Below, in pieces: positions 1 through 7,305 of a stretch of DNA of 64,000 nucleotides. Both the position numbers and the translations under genes were made by a program. The DNA is from Actinobacillus minor NM305 (GTDB lineage: Bacteria > Pseudomonadota > Gammaproteobacteria > Enterobacterales > Pasteurellaceae): positions 62,001 through 126,000 of the forward strand of contig NZ_ACQL01000085.1 of the NCBI RefSeq assembly GCF_000175195.1, written 5' to 3'. Each line of letters opens with the position of its first letter. Position 1 is the stretch's first letter. The notes under the pieces are model-generated. The model had not been told where the DNA came from. It did not search any database and saw only the letters and a list, made by a program, of their open reading frames with translations.

Positions 1-811
1 TTGATGCAATAAAACGTTTAATCGGTAAACCTAAGGTTTTGGCAATTAAGCCTGCAGTTAAGTTACCGAAGTTACCGCTTGGTACAGAAACTACCACATC
101 GCTACGTTTCTCTTTTGGTAACTGAGCCACCGCTTCAAAGTAGTAGCATACTTGAGCGAGTAAACGGCTGATATTGATAGAGTTCGCTGAATTTAAGCCG
201 ATAGCTTGGCGAAGTTCCGCATCGTCAAAGGCTTGTTTCACTAACGCTTGGCAAGCATCAAAGTCTGATTCAATCGCCACGGTACGAATGTTGCCACCTA
301 AGGTGCAGAATAATTTTTCTTGTAGCGGGCTGATTTTACCTTTCGGATAAAGGATTACCACATTGATGTTTTCCAAACCATAGAAAGCGTGAGCTACCGC
401 CGCACCTGTGTCGCCTGATGTCGCTGTTAAAATGGTAATTTTGCCATCACCACGCACCGCACTTAATGCCTGTGCCATAAAGCGACCACCAAAGTCTTTA
501 AACGCCAATGTTGGTCCGTGGAATAACTCTAACGCATAAATATCATCATTCACTTTCGCTAACGGAGCAGGGAAGGTAAAGGCATTTTTTACCATTGCAT
601 TTAAGGTTTCTTGCGGTAATTCATCGCCAATCAATGCCGATAAAATCTTTTGGCTACGCTCAACCAGCGGTAATGCTAATAAAGCGTCAATATCGTCAAA
701 TTTAGGTAACACTTCAGGGAAAAATAAGCCCTGATCTTTACCTAACCCTTGGCGAACGCCTTGGGCAAAATTCACTTGTTCTTCAGGATGTTTGATGTTG
801 TATAGGTTCAT
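1..811 (-). CDS. thrC: Threonine synthase ThrC, N-terminal part (cut by window edge)
   Basis: About 270 N-terminal residues are present; the C-terminus lies beyond position 1. ThrC converts O-phosphohomoserine to threonine with pyridoxal phosphate in the cytoplasm. The translated start MNLYNIKHPEEQVNFAQG and the motif HGPTLAFKDFGGRF, whose Lys105 should carry the cofactor, are typical of the family, as is the SGDTGAA segment that follows. The start at 811 is preceded by AAGGA eight bases upstream on the minus strand. It is not preceded by thrB here: the next gene upstream is the divergent glpT, so thrC is transcribed from its own promoter in 812-1185. Confidence 0.95.
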   Translation of the reverse strand, partial: MNLYNIKHPEEQVNFAQGVRQGLGKDQGLFFPEVLPKFDDIDALLALPLVERSQKILSALIGDELPQETLNAMVKNAFTFPAPLAKVNDDIYALELFHGPTLAFKDFGGRFMAQALSAVRGDGKITILTATSGDTGAAVAHAFYGLENINVVILYPKGKISPLQEKLFCTLGGNIRTVAIESDFDACQALVKQAFDDAELRQAIGLNSANSINISRLLAQVCYYFEAVAQLPKEKRSDVVVSVPSGNFGNLTAGLIAKTLGLPIKRFIAS

Positions 812-1185
812 TAATGTTGTCCTTTATATGCTAATCGAGAAATAATCTGATTTTAGCTATTCCCCTTTGTTAGTCAATGCAAACATCAAGAAAAGCGGTT
901 GGATTTTTTGAAGATTTTGTAAAAATTAAATAATTTTACTTATTTTTAACAAATGAATGAAGGATAAATATCATACTAAAAATGAAAATTTATTGTTCAT
1001 TATGTGAATTTGCGTAACCGTTTGCGTAACTAAGTTGTTGTTTTTATAGGCATTTAATATTTAAAACTTAGATTTAGATCATAAAATTTACAAAAGATAG
1101 TTGTTCAATATATTTGCTCCAATTGATAATAAATCGCATATATGATGTTAAAAATGAATTTTAATTAAATTTTAAAGGAGCTTAT
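812..1185. other. Divergent thrC/glpT intergenic region
   Basis: This 374-base AT-rich stretch holds the promoters of thrC (left) and glpT (right). It contains an uptake-signal-like AAAGCGGT near 893 followed by T-rich sequence, two direct copies of TTTGCGTAAC near 1009-1030 of unknown meaning, and a CRP-like palindrome at 1068. I see no coding frame and no thr attenuator. Confidence 0.7.
1068..1083 (+). promoter_or_regulatory. Probable CRP site upstream of glpT
   Basis: TTAGATTTAGATCATA matches the CRP palindrome TGTGATCTAGATCACA at 12 of 16 positions, about 105 bases before the glpT start. Catabolite control of glycerol-3-phosphate uptake is well known in enteric relatives. Binding here is inferred only. 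Confidence 0.5.
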
Positions 1186-2520
1186 ATGTTTTCATTTTTA
1201 AAAGCATCTGCCCCTGTTGCGAGAATTGACAGTTCTCGTACAGATGCAGAATACCGTAAATTACGTTGGCAAGTTTTTGCTGGGGTTTTCATTGGGTATG
1301 CCGCTTATTATCTTATTCGTAAGAATTTTTCACTTGCGATTCCTTATTTAATTGATGAATATGGCTTTACTAAAGCTGATCTAGGGACTGTGGGTGTTGC
1401 ATTGTCTTTAGCGTATGGATTTAGTAAATTCATTATGGGAAATGTCTCAGATCGCTCAAACCCTAAGTATTTTATTACTATTGGTCTATTAGGTTCTGCA
1501 ATCATCAGCTTGATTTTCGGTTTAGTACCGGGTGTGCTTTCTTCAATTCCACTTATGATTATTCTTGCTGGGTTAAATGGTTGGTTCCAAGGTATGGGCT
1601 ATCCACCGGGTGCAAAAACGATGACAAACTGGTTTTCTAAATCAGAGCGTGGAGCTTGGTGGAGTTGGTGGAACGTCTCTCATAATATTGGTGGCGGATT
1701 AATTGGTCCATTGGCAATTTTAGGTTTATCTTTATTTGGTGCTTGGCAATCGCTTTTCTATTTACCGGCATTAATTGCAATTATATTAGCCTTTATTATG
1801 TTCTATTTGATGCGTGATACACCTGAATCACAAGGTTTACCGCCGGTAGATGAATGGCGTGGAGAGAAAGTATTAGAAAAAGTGGAATCAGCACACACCC
1901 TTTCTTCTAAAGATATTTTCTACAAATACATCATTAACAATAAATTCCTATGGGCGATTGCAATTGCGAACGTGTTTGTTTACTTCATCCGTTATGGAAT
2001 TATCGATTGGGCGCCAACCTACCTAAAAGAAGTAAAACACTTTACTGTGGATAAACAAAGTTGGGCGTACTTCCTTTATGAATACGCAGGTATTTTCGGT
2101 ATGCTTGCAAGCGGTTACTTAAGCGATAAAGTTTTCAAAGGTCACCGTGCACCGCCAATGTTATTATTCCTAGTGGGTGTATTAATTGCTATCGTGGTTT
2201 ACTGGAAAAACCCAGCAGGTAACCCATTAGTTGATAACATCTGCTTAGTAGCGATTGGTTTCTTAATCTACGGCCCAGTAATGATGATCGGTTTACAAGC
2301 GGCAGATTTAGTGCCACGCGTTGCAACAGGTACAGCAACAGGTTTAACTGGTTTATTCGGTTACTTACTTGGTTCTGCAAGTGCAGGTTGGGTAATGGGT
2401 AAATTAGTGGACGTTTATGGTTGGGACGGTGGCTTCTATGCCTTAATCGCATCTTGCTTCTTAGGTTTCGGTTTTATTGCCTTTACCTTATTCCATAGAC
2501 CTGAAAAAGCAAAAGAATAA
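1186..2520 (+). CDS. glpT: Glycerol-3-phosphate/phosphate antiporter GlpT
   Basis: A 444-residue major-facilitator protein of the inner membrane that takes up sn-glycerol-3-phosphate in exchange for phosphate. It has the organophosphate:Pi antiporter layout of 12 membrane spans with a central cytoplasmic loop near residues 215-245. Arg45 (in YYLIRKNF) and the arginine in YFIRYGIIDW near residue 270 correspond to the two substrate-phosphate-binding arginines known in E. coli GlpT. A good GGAG ribosome site precedes the ATG. It stands alone, without glpQ or other glp genes beside it, and ends at a strong terminator. GlpT is also the usual entry route of fosfomycin. Confidence 0.95.
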   Translation: MFSFLKASAPVARIDSSRTDAEYRKLRWQVFAGVFIGYAAYYLIRKNFSLAIPYLIDEYGFTKADLGTVGVALSLAYGFSKFIMGNVSDRSNPKYFITIGLLGSAIISLIFGLVPGVLSSIPLMIILAGLNGWFQGMGYPPGAKTMTNWFSKSERGAWWSWWNVSHNIGGGLIGPLAILGLSLFGAWQSLFYLPALIAIILAFIMFYLMRDTPESQGLPPVDEWRGEKVLEKVESAHTLSSKDIFYKYIINNKFLWAIAIANVFVYFIRYGIIDWAPTYLKEVKHFTVDKQSWAYFLYEYAGIFGMLASGYLSDKVFKGHRAPPMLLFLVGVLIAIVVYWKNPAGNPLVDNICLVAIGFLIYGPVMMIGLQAADLVPRVATGTATGLTGLFGYLLGSASAGWVMGKLVDVYGWDGGFYALIASCFLGFGFIAFTLFHRPEKAKE

Positions 2521-2539
2521 TTATTTGTTTATATGAAGG

Positions 2540-2568
2540 GCGGCTTAGAAATTAAGCCGCTTTTTTTA
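2540..2568 (+). terminator. Rho-independent terminator of glpT
   Basis: An 8-bp stem GCGGCTTA/TAAGCCGC with a 5-base loop is followed directly by eight thymines, 19 bases after the glpT stop. Confidence 0.9.
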
Positions 2569-2628
2569 TTGAAACCGTATTGAAAAATGGCATATCATCA
2601 CACTAAAGTATGTTAATAGGAGAGTATT

Positions 2629-3414
2629 ATGCAAACTCACTACAAAGCCATTTTTAGCGATATTGATGGCACATTGATTACGAGCGATCACAAAATTTCG
2701 CCTAAAACAGAATTAGCAATTAAAAATGTTTTAGCAAAAGGGCTTCCATTTATACCTGTTTCAGCAAGACCACCTCTTGCCATTACCCCTTATATGGATC
2801 AATTAGGCAATAAAAGTGCGATTATCTGCTTTAGTGGTGCATTAATTTTAAATGCAGATCTAGAACCGCTCTATAATGTGGTGATTGAAAAAGCGGATCA
2901 AATTGCTTTAGATGAGGTGCTGAAAGATTATCAACATATGGGGATTAACCACTATGTTCAAAGTGAGTGGTACAGTAACGATCCTAACCTCCCTTCAGTA
3001 CAGCGTGAAGAACGCATTACCCAATTAAAATCCGTGAAAAAGCCAGATGAACTTATTCAAGCTAATAAAGTATTAATTATGGGCGAAGCAAGTGAAATTT
3101 TGGCGTTAGAAACTAAACTTAAAGTCCAATTTCCGCAACTTTCGATTCATCGCTCCTTACCAGAATATTTAGAAATTATGCATAAAAGTGCAACGAAAGC
3201 GAATGCAATTCGTTTTATGGAAAGTATTTTGGCTGTAAAAGGCGAAGAAGTGATTGCTTTTGGCGATAACTTTAACGATTTAGATATGCTTGAGTATGCA
3301 GGATTAAGCGTTGCCATGGGAAATGCACCAGATGAAATTAAACGTGTAGCAAAACGAGTTACGTTATCGAATAATGAAGATGGTATTGCTATCGTCTTAA
3401 ATGAATTATTTTAA
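2629..3414 (+). CDS. Cof-type HAD-superfamily sugar-phosphate phosphatase
   Basis: A 261-residue cytoplasmic haloacid-dehalogenase-family hydrolase of the Cof/YidA subgroup (type IIB cap). Motif I is FSDIDGTL with Asp11 and Asp13, motif II lies in PVSARPP, and motif IV is [10 protein letters not shown] near residue 212, giving the full aspartate set for Mg-dependent phosphoester hydrolysis. The substrate cannot be told from sequence; relatives act on a wide range of sugar phosphates, erythrose 4-phosphate, FMN or pyridoxal phosphate. AGGAGAG lies just before the ATG. The stop is 11 bases before mgsA, so the two are probably co-transcribed. Confidence 0.85.
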   Translation: MQTHYKAIFSDIDGTLITSDHKISPKTELAIKNVLAKGLPFIPVSARPPLAITPYMDQLGNKSAIICFSGALILNADLEPLYNVVIEKADQIALDEVLKDYQHMGINHYVQSEWYSNDPNLPSVQREERITQLKSVKKPDELIQANKVLIMGEASEILALETKLKVQFPQLSIHRSLPEYLEIMHKSATKANAIRFMESILAVKGEEVIAFGDNFNDLDMLEYAGLSVAMGNAPDEIKRVAKRVTLSNNEDGIAIVLNELF

Positions 3415-3425
3415 AAGAAAGAAAA

Positions 3426-3884
3426 ATGTATAGAACAACCAGAACGATTCCCGTACGTAAACATATTGCCTTAGTGGCACACGATAGTTGTAAACAAAGC
3501 TTAGTCGCTTGGACGAAAAAGCATTGTGAGGCTTTAAGTCCTCATCAACTTTATGCAACAGGTACAACAGGAAATTTACTTGCAAAAGAAACAGGATTAG
3601 AGATTAAGGCATTACTTAGTGGTCCAATGGGGGGAGATCAACAATTAGGTGGACTCATCGCTGAAAAGAAAATAGATATGCTGATTTTCTTTTGGGATCC
3701 AATGAATGCAGCTCCGCACGATCCAGATGTGAAAGCATTAATGCGAATTGCAACGGTATGGAATATACCGGTTGCGATCAATCAATCCTCGGCAGATTTC
3801 TTATTACATACGGCATTATTACAACAGCCCGTAGAAATTGAAATCCCTGATTATGAACGCTATTTACAGGAACGTTTAAAATAA
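3426..3884 (+). CDS. mgsA: Methylglyoxal synthase
   Basis: A 152-residue cytoplasmic enzyme turning dihydroxyacetone phosphate into methylglyoxal and phosphate, a bypass that releases phosphate when sugar phosphates pile up. The catalytic residues known from the E. coli enzyme are all present at the same numbers: Asp71 in [11 protein letters not shown], Asp91 in FFWDPM, His98 and Asp101. The length equals the family norm. It follows the HAD phosphatase closely, which fits a shared role in handling phosphosugar excess; that link is inference. Confidence 0.96.
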   Translation: MYRTTRTIPVRKHIALVAHDSCKQSLVAWTKKHCEALSPHQLYATGTTGNLLAKETGLEIKALLSGPMGGDQQLGGLIAEKKIDMLIFFWDPMNAAPHDPDVKALMRIATVWNIPVAINQSSADFLLHTALLQQPVEIEIPDYERYLQERLK

Positions 3885-3914
3885 GAGAGTAAGCGGTCTA
3901 TTTTTTATAAAAAA

Positions 3915-4289
3915 TTACGATTGACTTTGTTGTTCGCTGACAAATTTAAGTAGAGTCTGAATTTCTTGCTTTGCTTTGTCTGATAATACTTTGTTATCTG
4001 CCAGCATCTGTGTTCCACGTAAACGGATAAATTCTAGATAGTCTGGATTTTGTGTTTCCACAAATTGCTGTTTGGCAGCATACATTTCGGCAAAATATTT
4101 CTTGGTTTGAGAAATCAAGAGTTTTTGTCCCATAAGCACAAAGATGGCTAAAGCAAGTGCGATAACTGAGCCGTATCCATTGGTTGGGTAATACAGCACA
4201 CCAGCGATGATAAATAAACCGGTGACCAACATTGAGCTATTTTTAATGTATTGCTGTTCAGGTGCTTTGAGTGCTTGTTTGAAGTTCAT
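3915..4289 (-). CDS. Small membrane protein at the end of the man operon (unrecognised family)
   Basis: A 124-residue protein that I do not recognise. Two adjacent hydrophobic segments near residues 20-65 (SSMLVTGLFIIAGVLYY and VIALALAIFVLMG) form a likely membrane hairpin, followed by a charged, helical C-terminal half rich in Lys, Glu and Gln. The frame stays open upstream to 4367, but those codons run through a palindromic repeat. The ATG at 4289 has AAGGAA eight to nine bases before it and is preferred. It lies on the same strand downstream of manZ and may be co-transcribed with manXYZ; a role in the transporter is only suggested by position. Confidence 0.7.
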   Translation of the reverse strand: MNFKQALKAPEQQYIKNSSMLVTGLFIIAGVLYYPTNGYGSVIALALAIFVLMGQKLLISQTKKYFAEMYAAKQQFVETQNPDYLEFIRLRGTQMLADNKVLSDKAKQEIQTLLKFVSEQQSQS

Positions 4290-4320
4290 TTGCAAAATTT
4301 CCTTGAAATTAGACCGCTTA

Positions 4321-4380
4321 GCGGACACCAGCGTGGTGTCCCTACCATTTATTTTGTAGGGACACAACGCGAGTGTCCGC
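4321..4380. repeat. Nested palindromic repeat, copy 1
   Basis: A 60-base element with outer arms GCGGACAC/GTGTCCGC. Each half is itself a small hairpin (GGACAC...GTGTCC), and inner arms GTGTCCCTAC/GTAGGGACAC enclose an AT-rich centre. The same architecture recurs at 17963-18035. It separates manZ from the small membrane protein gene. Confidence 0.8.
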
Positions 4381-4389
4381 TTATCAGTA

Positions 4390-5217
4390 CTATGCTAACA
4401 CACCAAAGTGATAACCTAAAATCCCCACACCAAAGAGGGCAAAGATAATATACATTGCGTTCACTTTTCTGCGGAGTAACCACATACATAAGAAGGTGAG
4501 CAATAATGCAGCTAAGCCTGGTAATAAGTCATTTAACACGCTTTGTACTGTGGTAACCACTTCTTGACCTGCTTGGTTAGTATAGCGAGAAAGCTCAAGT
4601 GGAATGTTAATACTTGTCCATTTCGAAACAAGCGAGCCCATAACAAAGAGGCCGAGAATAGACGCCCCCTGCGTGAGTTTTTGTAAACGACCACCGCCCA
4701 TATCACTTACGATTTCAGTTCCTTTTTCGTAACCGTATTTGAAGCCATACCAACGGGTTAATGCACGGCATAAGTTAATACCGATAAAGAAAAGAAGTGG
4801 ACCTAATAAGCTACCGCTAATCGCTAAACCTGCACCTAATGCAGCTAATACCGGACGTAATGTTCCCCAGAAGATTGGGTCACCCACACCGGCAAGAGGC
4901 CCCATTAGACCAACTTTTACCCCACTAATTGCTGCATCATCAATATCTGCACCATTTGCACGTTCTTGTTCCATCGCAGCAGTTACGCCCATAATGGCAG
5001 AACCAACCCATGGTTGAGTATTGAAGAATTCTAAGTGACGTTTTAATGCAGAAGCTTGATCTTCTTTTTTAGTGTAAAGGCGTTTAATCGTTGGGATCAT
5101 AGAAACGCAGAACCCCATAGATTGCATACGTTCGAAGTTAAATGAACCTAATAAGAATGTTGAACGCCAGTATGTTGCACGAATATCGGCTGCAGTTAAT
5201 TGTTTTTTCTCAGACAT
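4390..5217 (-). CDS. manZ: Mannose-family PTS component IID
   Basis: A 275-residue IID subunit of a mannose-family phosphotransferase permease. With IIC it forms the membrane channel through which hexoses are taken up and phosphorylated. Typical segments include LTAADIRATYWRSTFLLGSFNFERMQSMGF at the N-terminus (given here as a position guide, residues 7-36), the family's GPLAGVGDP loop near residue 110, and hydrophobic C-terminal spans. Third gene of manXYZ, 18 bases after manY. The length is normal. The exact sugar (mannose, glucose, glucosamine or related) cannot be told from sequence. Confidence 0.93.
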   Translation of the reverse strand: MSEKKQLTAADIRATYWRSTFLLGSFNFERMQSMGFCVSMIPTIKRLYTKKEDQASALKRHLEFFNTQPWVGSAIMGVTAAMEQERANGADIDDAAISGVKVGLMGPLAGVGDPIFWGTLRPVLAALGAGLAISGSLLGPLLFFIGINLCRALTRWYGFKYGYEKGTEIVSDMGGGRLQKLTQGASILGLFVMGSLVSKWTSINIPLELSRYTNQAGQEVVTTVQSVLNDLLPGLAALLLTFLCMWLLRRKVNAMYIIFALFGVGILGYHFGVLA

Positions 5218-5235
5218 AATATGTTCCTTCTAGCC

Positions 5236-6030
5236 TTATAGACCTTCTAATTCGTTATCTGCTAATTTTTTTGTTGCACGAGGTGCAGCGGCTGATTGGT
5301 TAAATTGTGGGTTTAATTGGATGTAAATCATCGCTAAACATGCACCTAAGAAACCTAAACCTACTAAGTTGTAGTTCGAGAATGAGGCAATTACAAAGCC
5401 AATGAAGAAGAATGGCATTAATGCACCTGCACGCATCATATTGATAACCATCGCATAACCTACAACCACAATGAAGCCACCAGCGATTTGTAAACCACGA
5501 GTCACAACTTCAGGAATTGCATTTAATGCTTCAGTTACTGTATCTGTACCTGCAACAAGCGCTACGAAGAAAGTTGGAATTGCTACACGTAATGCTTGTA
5601 GAGAAAGACCTGCAAAGTGGCAGAATTCGATACCTCGGAAGTTTGCTTGTTCCGCAAATTTATCGGCTTTGTGTTGTAAGAAAATGGTTAAGGTGCGTAC
5701 GAAGATGGTTAAGACTTGACCCGCTGCAGCAACAGGAATTGCAATTGCAATCGCAGTACCTTTATCTTGACCGCCTTTAATCACTAAAATTGCCGCAATA
5801 ACAGACGCTAAAGCCGCATCTGGTGCCATTGCTGCACCCACGTTCATCCAGCCTAACGCGAGCATCTCTAGTGTACCACCTACGATGATACCGGTTTGTA
5901 AATCGCCTAGTACCCAGCCAATTAAGGTACAAGCTACAAGTGGACGGTGTGTTTGGCGTTCATCAAGTACAGAACCCATACCACAGATTGCAGCGACAAG
6001 TGTCACTAAAATAATTTCAATCGTTGTCAT
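5236..6030 (-). CDS. manY: Mannose-family PTS component IIC
   Basis: A 264-residue, highly hydrophobic inner-membrane IIC subunit with six to eight predicted spans. The segment GGTLEMLALGWMNVGAAMAPD near residues 50-70 is a family hallmark. It pairs with IID to form the sugar channel and receives phosphorylation power from the IIAB protein encoded just upstream. It starts 22 bases after manX ends and is read in the same transcript. Confidence 0.93.
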   Translation of the reverse strand: MTTIEIILVTLVAAICGMGSVLDERQTHRPLVACTLIGWVLGDLQTGIIVGGTLEMLALGWMNVGAAMAPDAALASVIAAILVIKGGQDKGTAIAIAIPVAAAGQVLTIFVRTLTIFLQHKADKFAEQANFRGIEFCHFAGLSLQALRVAIPTFFVALVAGTDTVTEALNAIPEVVTRGLQIAGGFIVVVGYAMVINMMRAGALMPFFFIGFVIASFSNYNLVGLGFLGACLAMIYIQLNPQFNQSAAAPRATKKLADNELEGL

Positions 6031-6052
6031 ATTTAATCCTTAGAACTATGCT

Positions 6053-7030
6053 TTAGAATTTAAGTGCATCTAATTTTGCTTTGGTAACTTCCACTTTCGG
6101 GTTTGTTGCCACTTTTTGCATGGTTAGCTCAATGCCTTTATCAAGCAATGCTTTAAATGCTTCAACATCAGCTTTACTTACGGTAACCGCATCTGAAAGC
6201 ATTTGGTTGCCGTCTTTATATGTCATACCGCCTACGTTGATTTTGTCGAATTTTACGCCGGCTTCTAATAAGCGGAGTGCATCGGCAGGTTTAGTTACAA
6301 GCCATAAAATATTTTTACCCACGTATTTCGGGTTGTGGTAAACCTTAATCGCTTTTTCAACAGGAATCACATAGCCTTTTAAACCTGGTGGTACAATTTG
6401 GAGAAGTAATTCACGGCGCAGATCATCATTTGCTACATCATCGTTTACTGCAAAAATTGCTTCGCATTTCACCGCTTTCGCCCAAGAAGTTGCGACTTGA
6501 CCATGGATTAAACGATCATCAATACGTAACAAGGAAACATTCATTCGCCCGTTTGGATCATATTTTGATAAATCTTCTGCTGGCGCTTCTTCTTCCTCTT
6601 CTGTTTTAGCCGGTGCTGCTTTAGGAGCCTCTTCCTCTTTTGCATGGAAAGTTTTTACACTTAAGTTACCCACTTCTTTCGCAATGGCGGCTAAGTCAGA
6701 AGCGTTATCTTCATCTGCTGATGCATCCATCACCTCTAATAACATTGGCAAGTTTACACCTGTTACAATGTCATCTTGAGGGCGTTTAGCCACAACACGT
6801 GCAGCAGCGTTGTATGGACTGCCTCCAAATAAATCGACTAAGAATAGTACCGGCGTGTCAGTTTCAAAGCCGGCAATAATAGCTTCATACTTCTCAACCA
6901 GATTATCTTGTCCTTCACCGGGTAAGAAGGTTACGACATGAAGGTTATCTACCTCGCCATAGACCATCTTTGCCGAATTAACCAGCTCTTCAGAAAATTT
7001 TCCGTGAGTGGCAACGATCAAATTCACCAT
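6053..7030 (-). CDS. manX: Mannose-family PTS component IIAB
   Basis: A 325-residue cytoplasmic fusion of EIIA and EIIB. His9 (in VATHGKFS) is the expected phosphoacceptor of the IIA domain from HPr; His176 (in DDRLIHGQV) is that of IIB, which passes phosphate to the incoming sugar. The domains are joined by a Glu/Ala/Pro-rich flexible linker at about residues 131-160. First gene of the operon; upstream lie a perfect LacI-type palindrome and a CRP-like site, so induction and catabolite control are both plausible. Confidence 0.95.
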   Translation of the reverse strand: MVNLIVATHGKFSEELVNSAKMVYGEVDNLHVVTFLPGEGQDNLVEKYEAIIAGFETDTPVLFLVDLFGGSPYNAAARVVAKRPQDDIVTGVNLPMLLEVMDASADEDNASDLAAIAKEVGNLSVKTFHAKEEEAPKAAPAKTEEEEEAPAEDLSKYDPNGRMNVSLLRIDDRLIHGQVATSWAKAVKCEAIFAVNDDVANDDLRRELLLQIVPPGLKGYVIPVEKAIKVYHNPKYVGKNILWLVTKPADALRLLEAGVKFDKINVGGMTYKDGNQMLSDAVTVSKADVEAFKALLDKGIELTMQKVATNPKVEVTKAKLDALKF

Positions 7031-7097
7031 TTTTAATGACCTCTATAAAATGGAGTATATACGAAACAATGGTTATTTTTTGTTTCACCTTTTTATC

Positions 7098-7117
7098 TTT
7101 CGCAAACGTTTGCGAAA
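7098..7117. promoter_or_regulatory. Perfect LacI/PurR-type operator palindrome before manX
   Basis: TTTCGCAAACGTTTGCGAAA is a perfect 20-bp palindrome centred on the CG step typical of LacI-family operators; 13 of 16 core bases fit the PurR box ACGCAAACGTTTTCGT. It lies about 68 bases before the manX start, a position suited to repression. The regulator is not encoded in this window. Confidence 0.65.
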
Positions 7118-7183
7118 GGCTTTCGGATTTTAAATTTAGAATAAATTTAATGTCAAATGAAGCTAGAGGGAAAGTGAAGATTA

Positions 7184-7199
7184 TTAGATCTAGATCATA
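7184..7199. promoter_or_regulatory. Probable CRP site between manX and yccS
   Basis: TTAGATCTAGATCATA matches the CRP palindrome TGTGATCTAGATCACA at 13 of 16 positions. It is upstream of the operator-like palindrome as seen from manX, the expected order for an activated, repressible PTS operon. It could also affect the divergent yccS. Confidence 0.55.
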
Positions 7200-7305
7200 T
7201 TTCTGAGCGAGGATTTTTTCTATGGATAACAAAAGGTTTTTTGCCCCTTGTCTGATAAAAAGATTAGCGTAAAATCCGATAGATAAAAACAAATGAATAA
7301 ATGCT

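Noticed and set aside
2189-2452. Minus-strand 87-codon frame inside glpT
   Set aside because: It is the shadow of a well-supported gene, with an unnatural Leu/Arg/Asn-rich composition.
4290-4367. 26 extra N-terminal codons of the small membrane protein downstream of manZ
   Set aside because: They read through the palindromic repeat at 4321-4380, and the ATG at 4289 has a proper ribosome site.
4251-4448. Plus-strand frame of 65 codons crossing the repeat and the end of manZ
   Set aside because: It lies antisense to two genes, has no recognisable sequence and no ribosome site.
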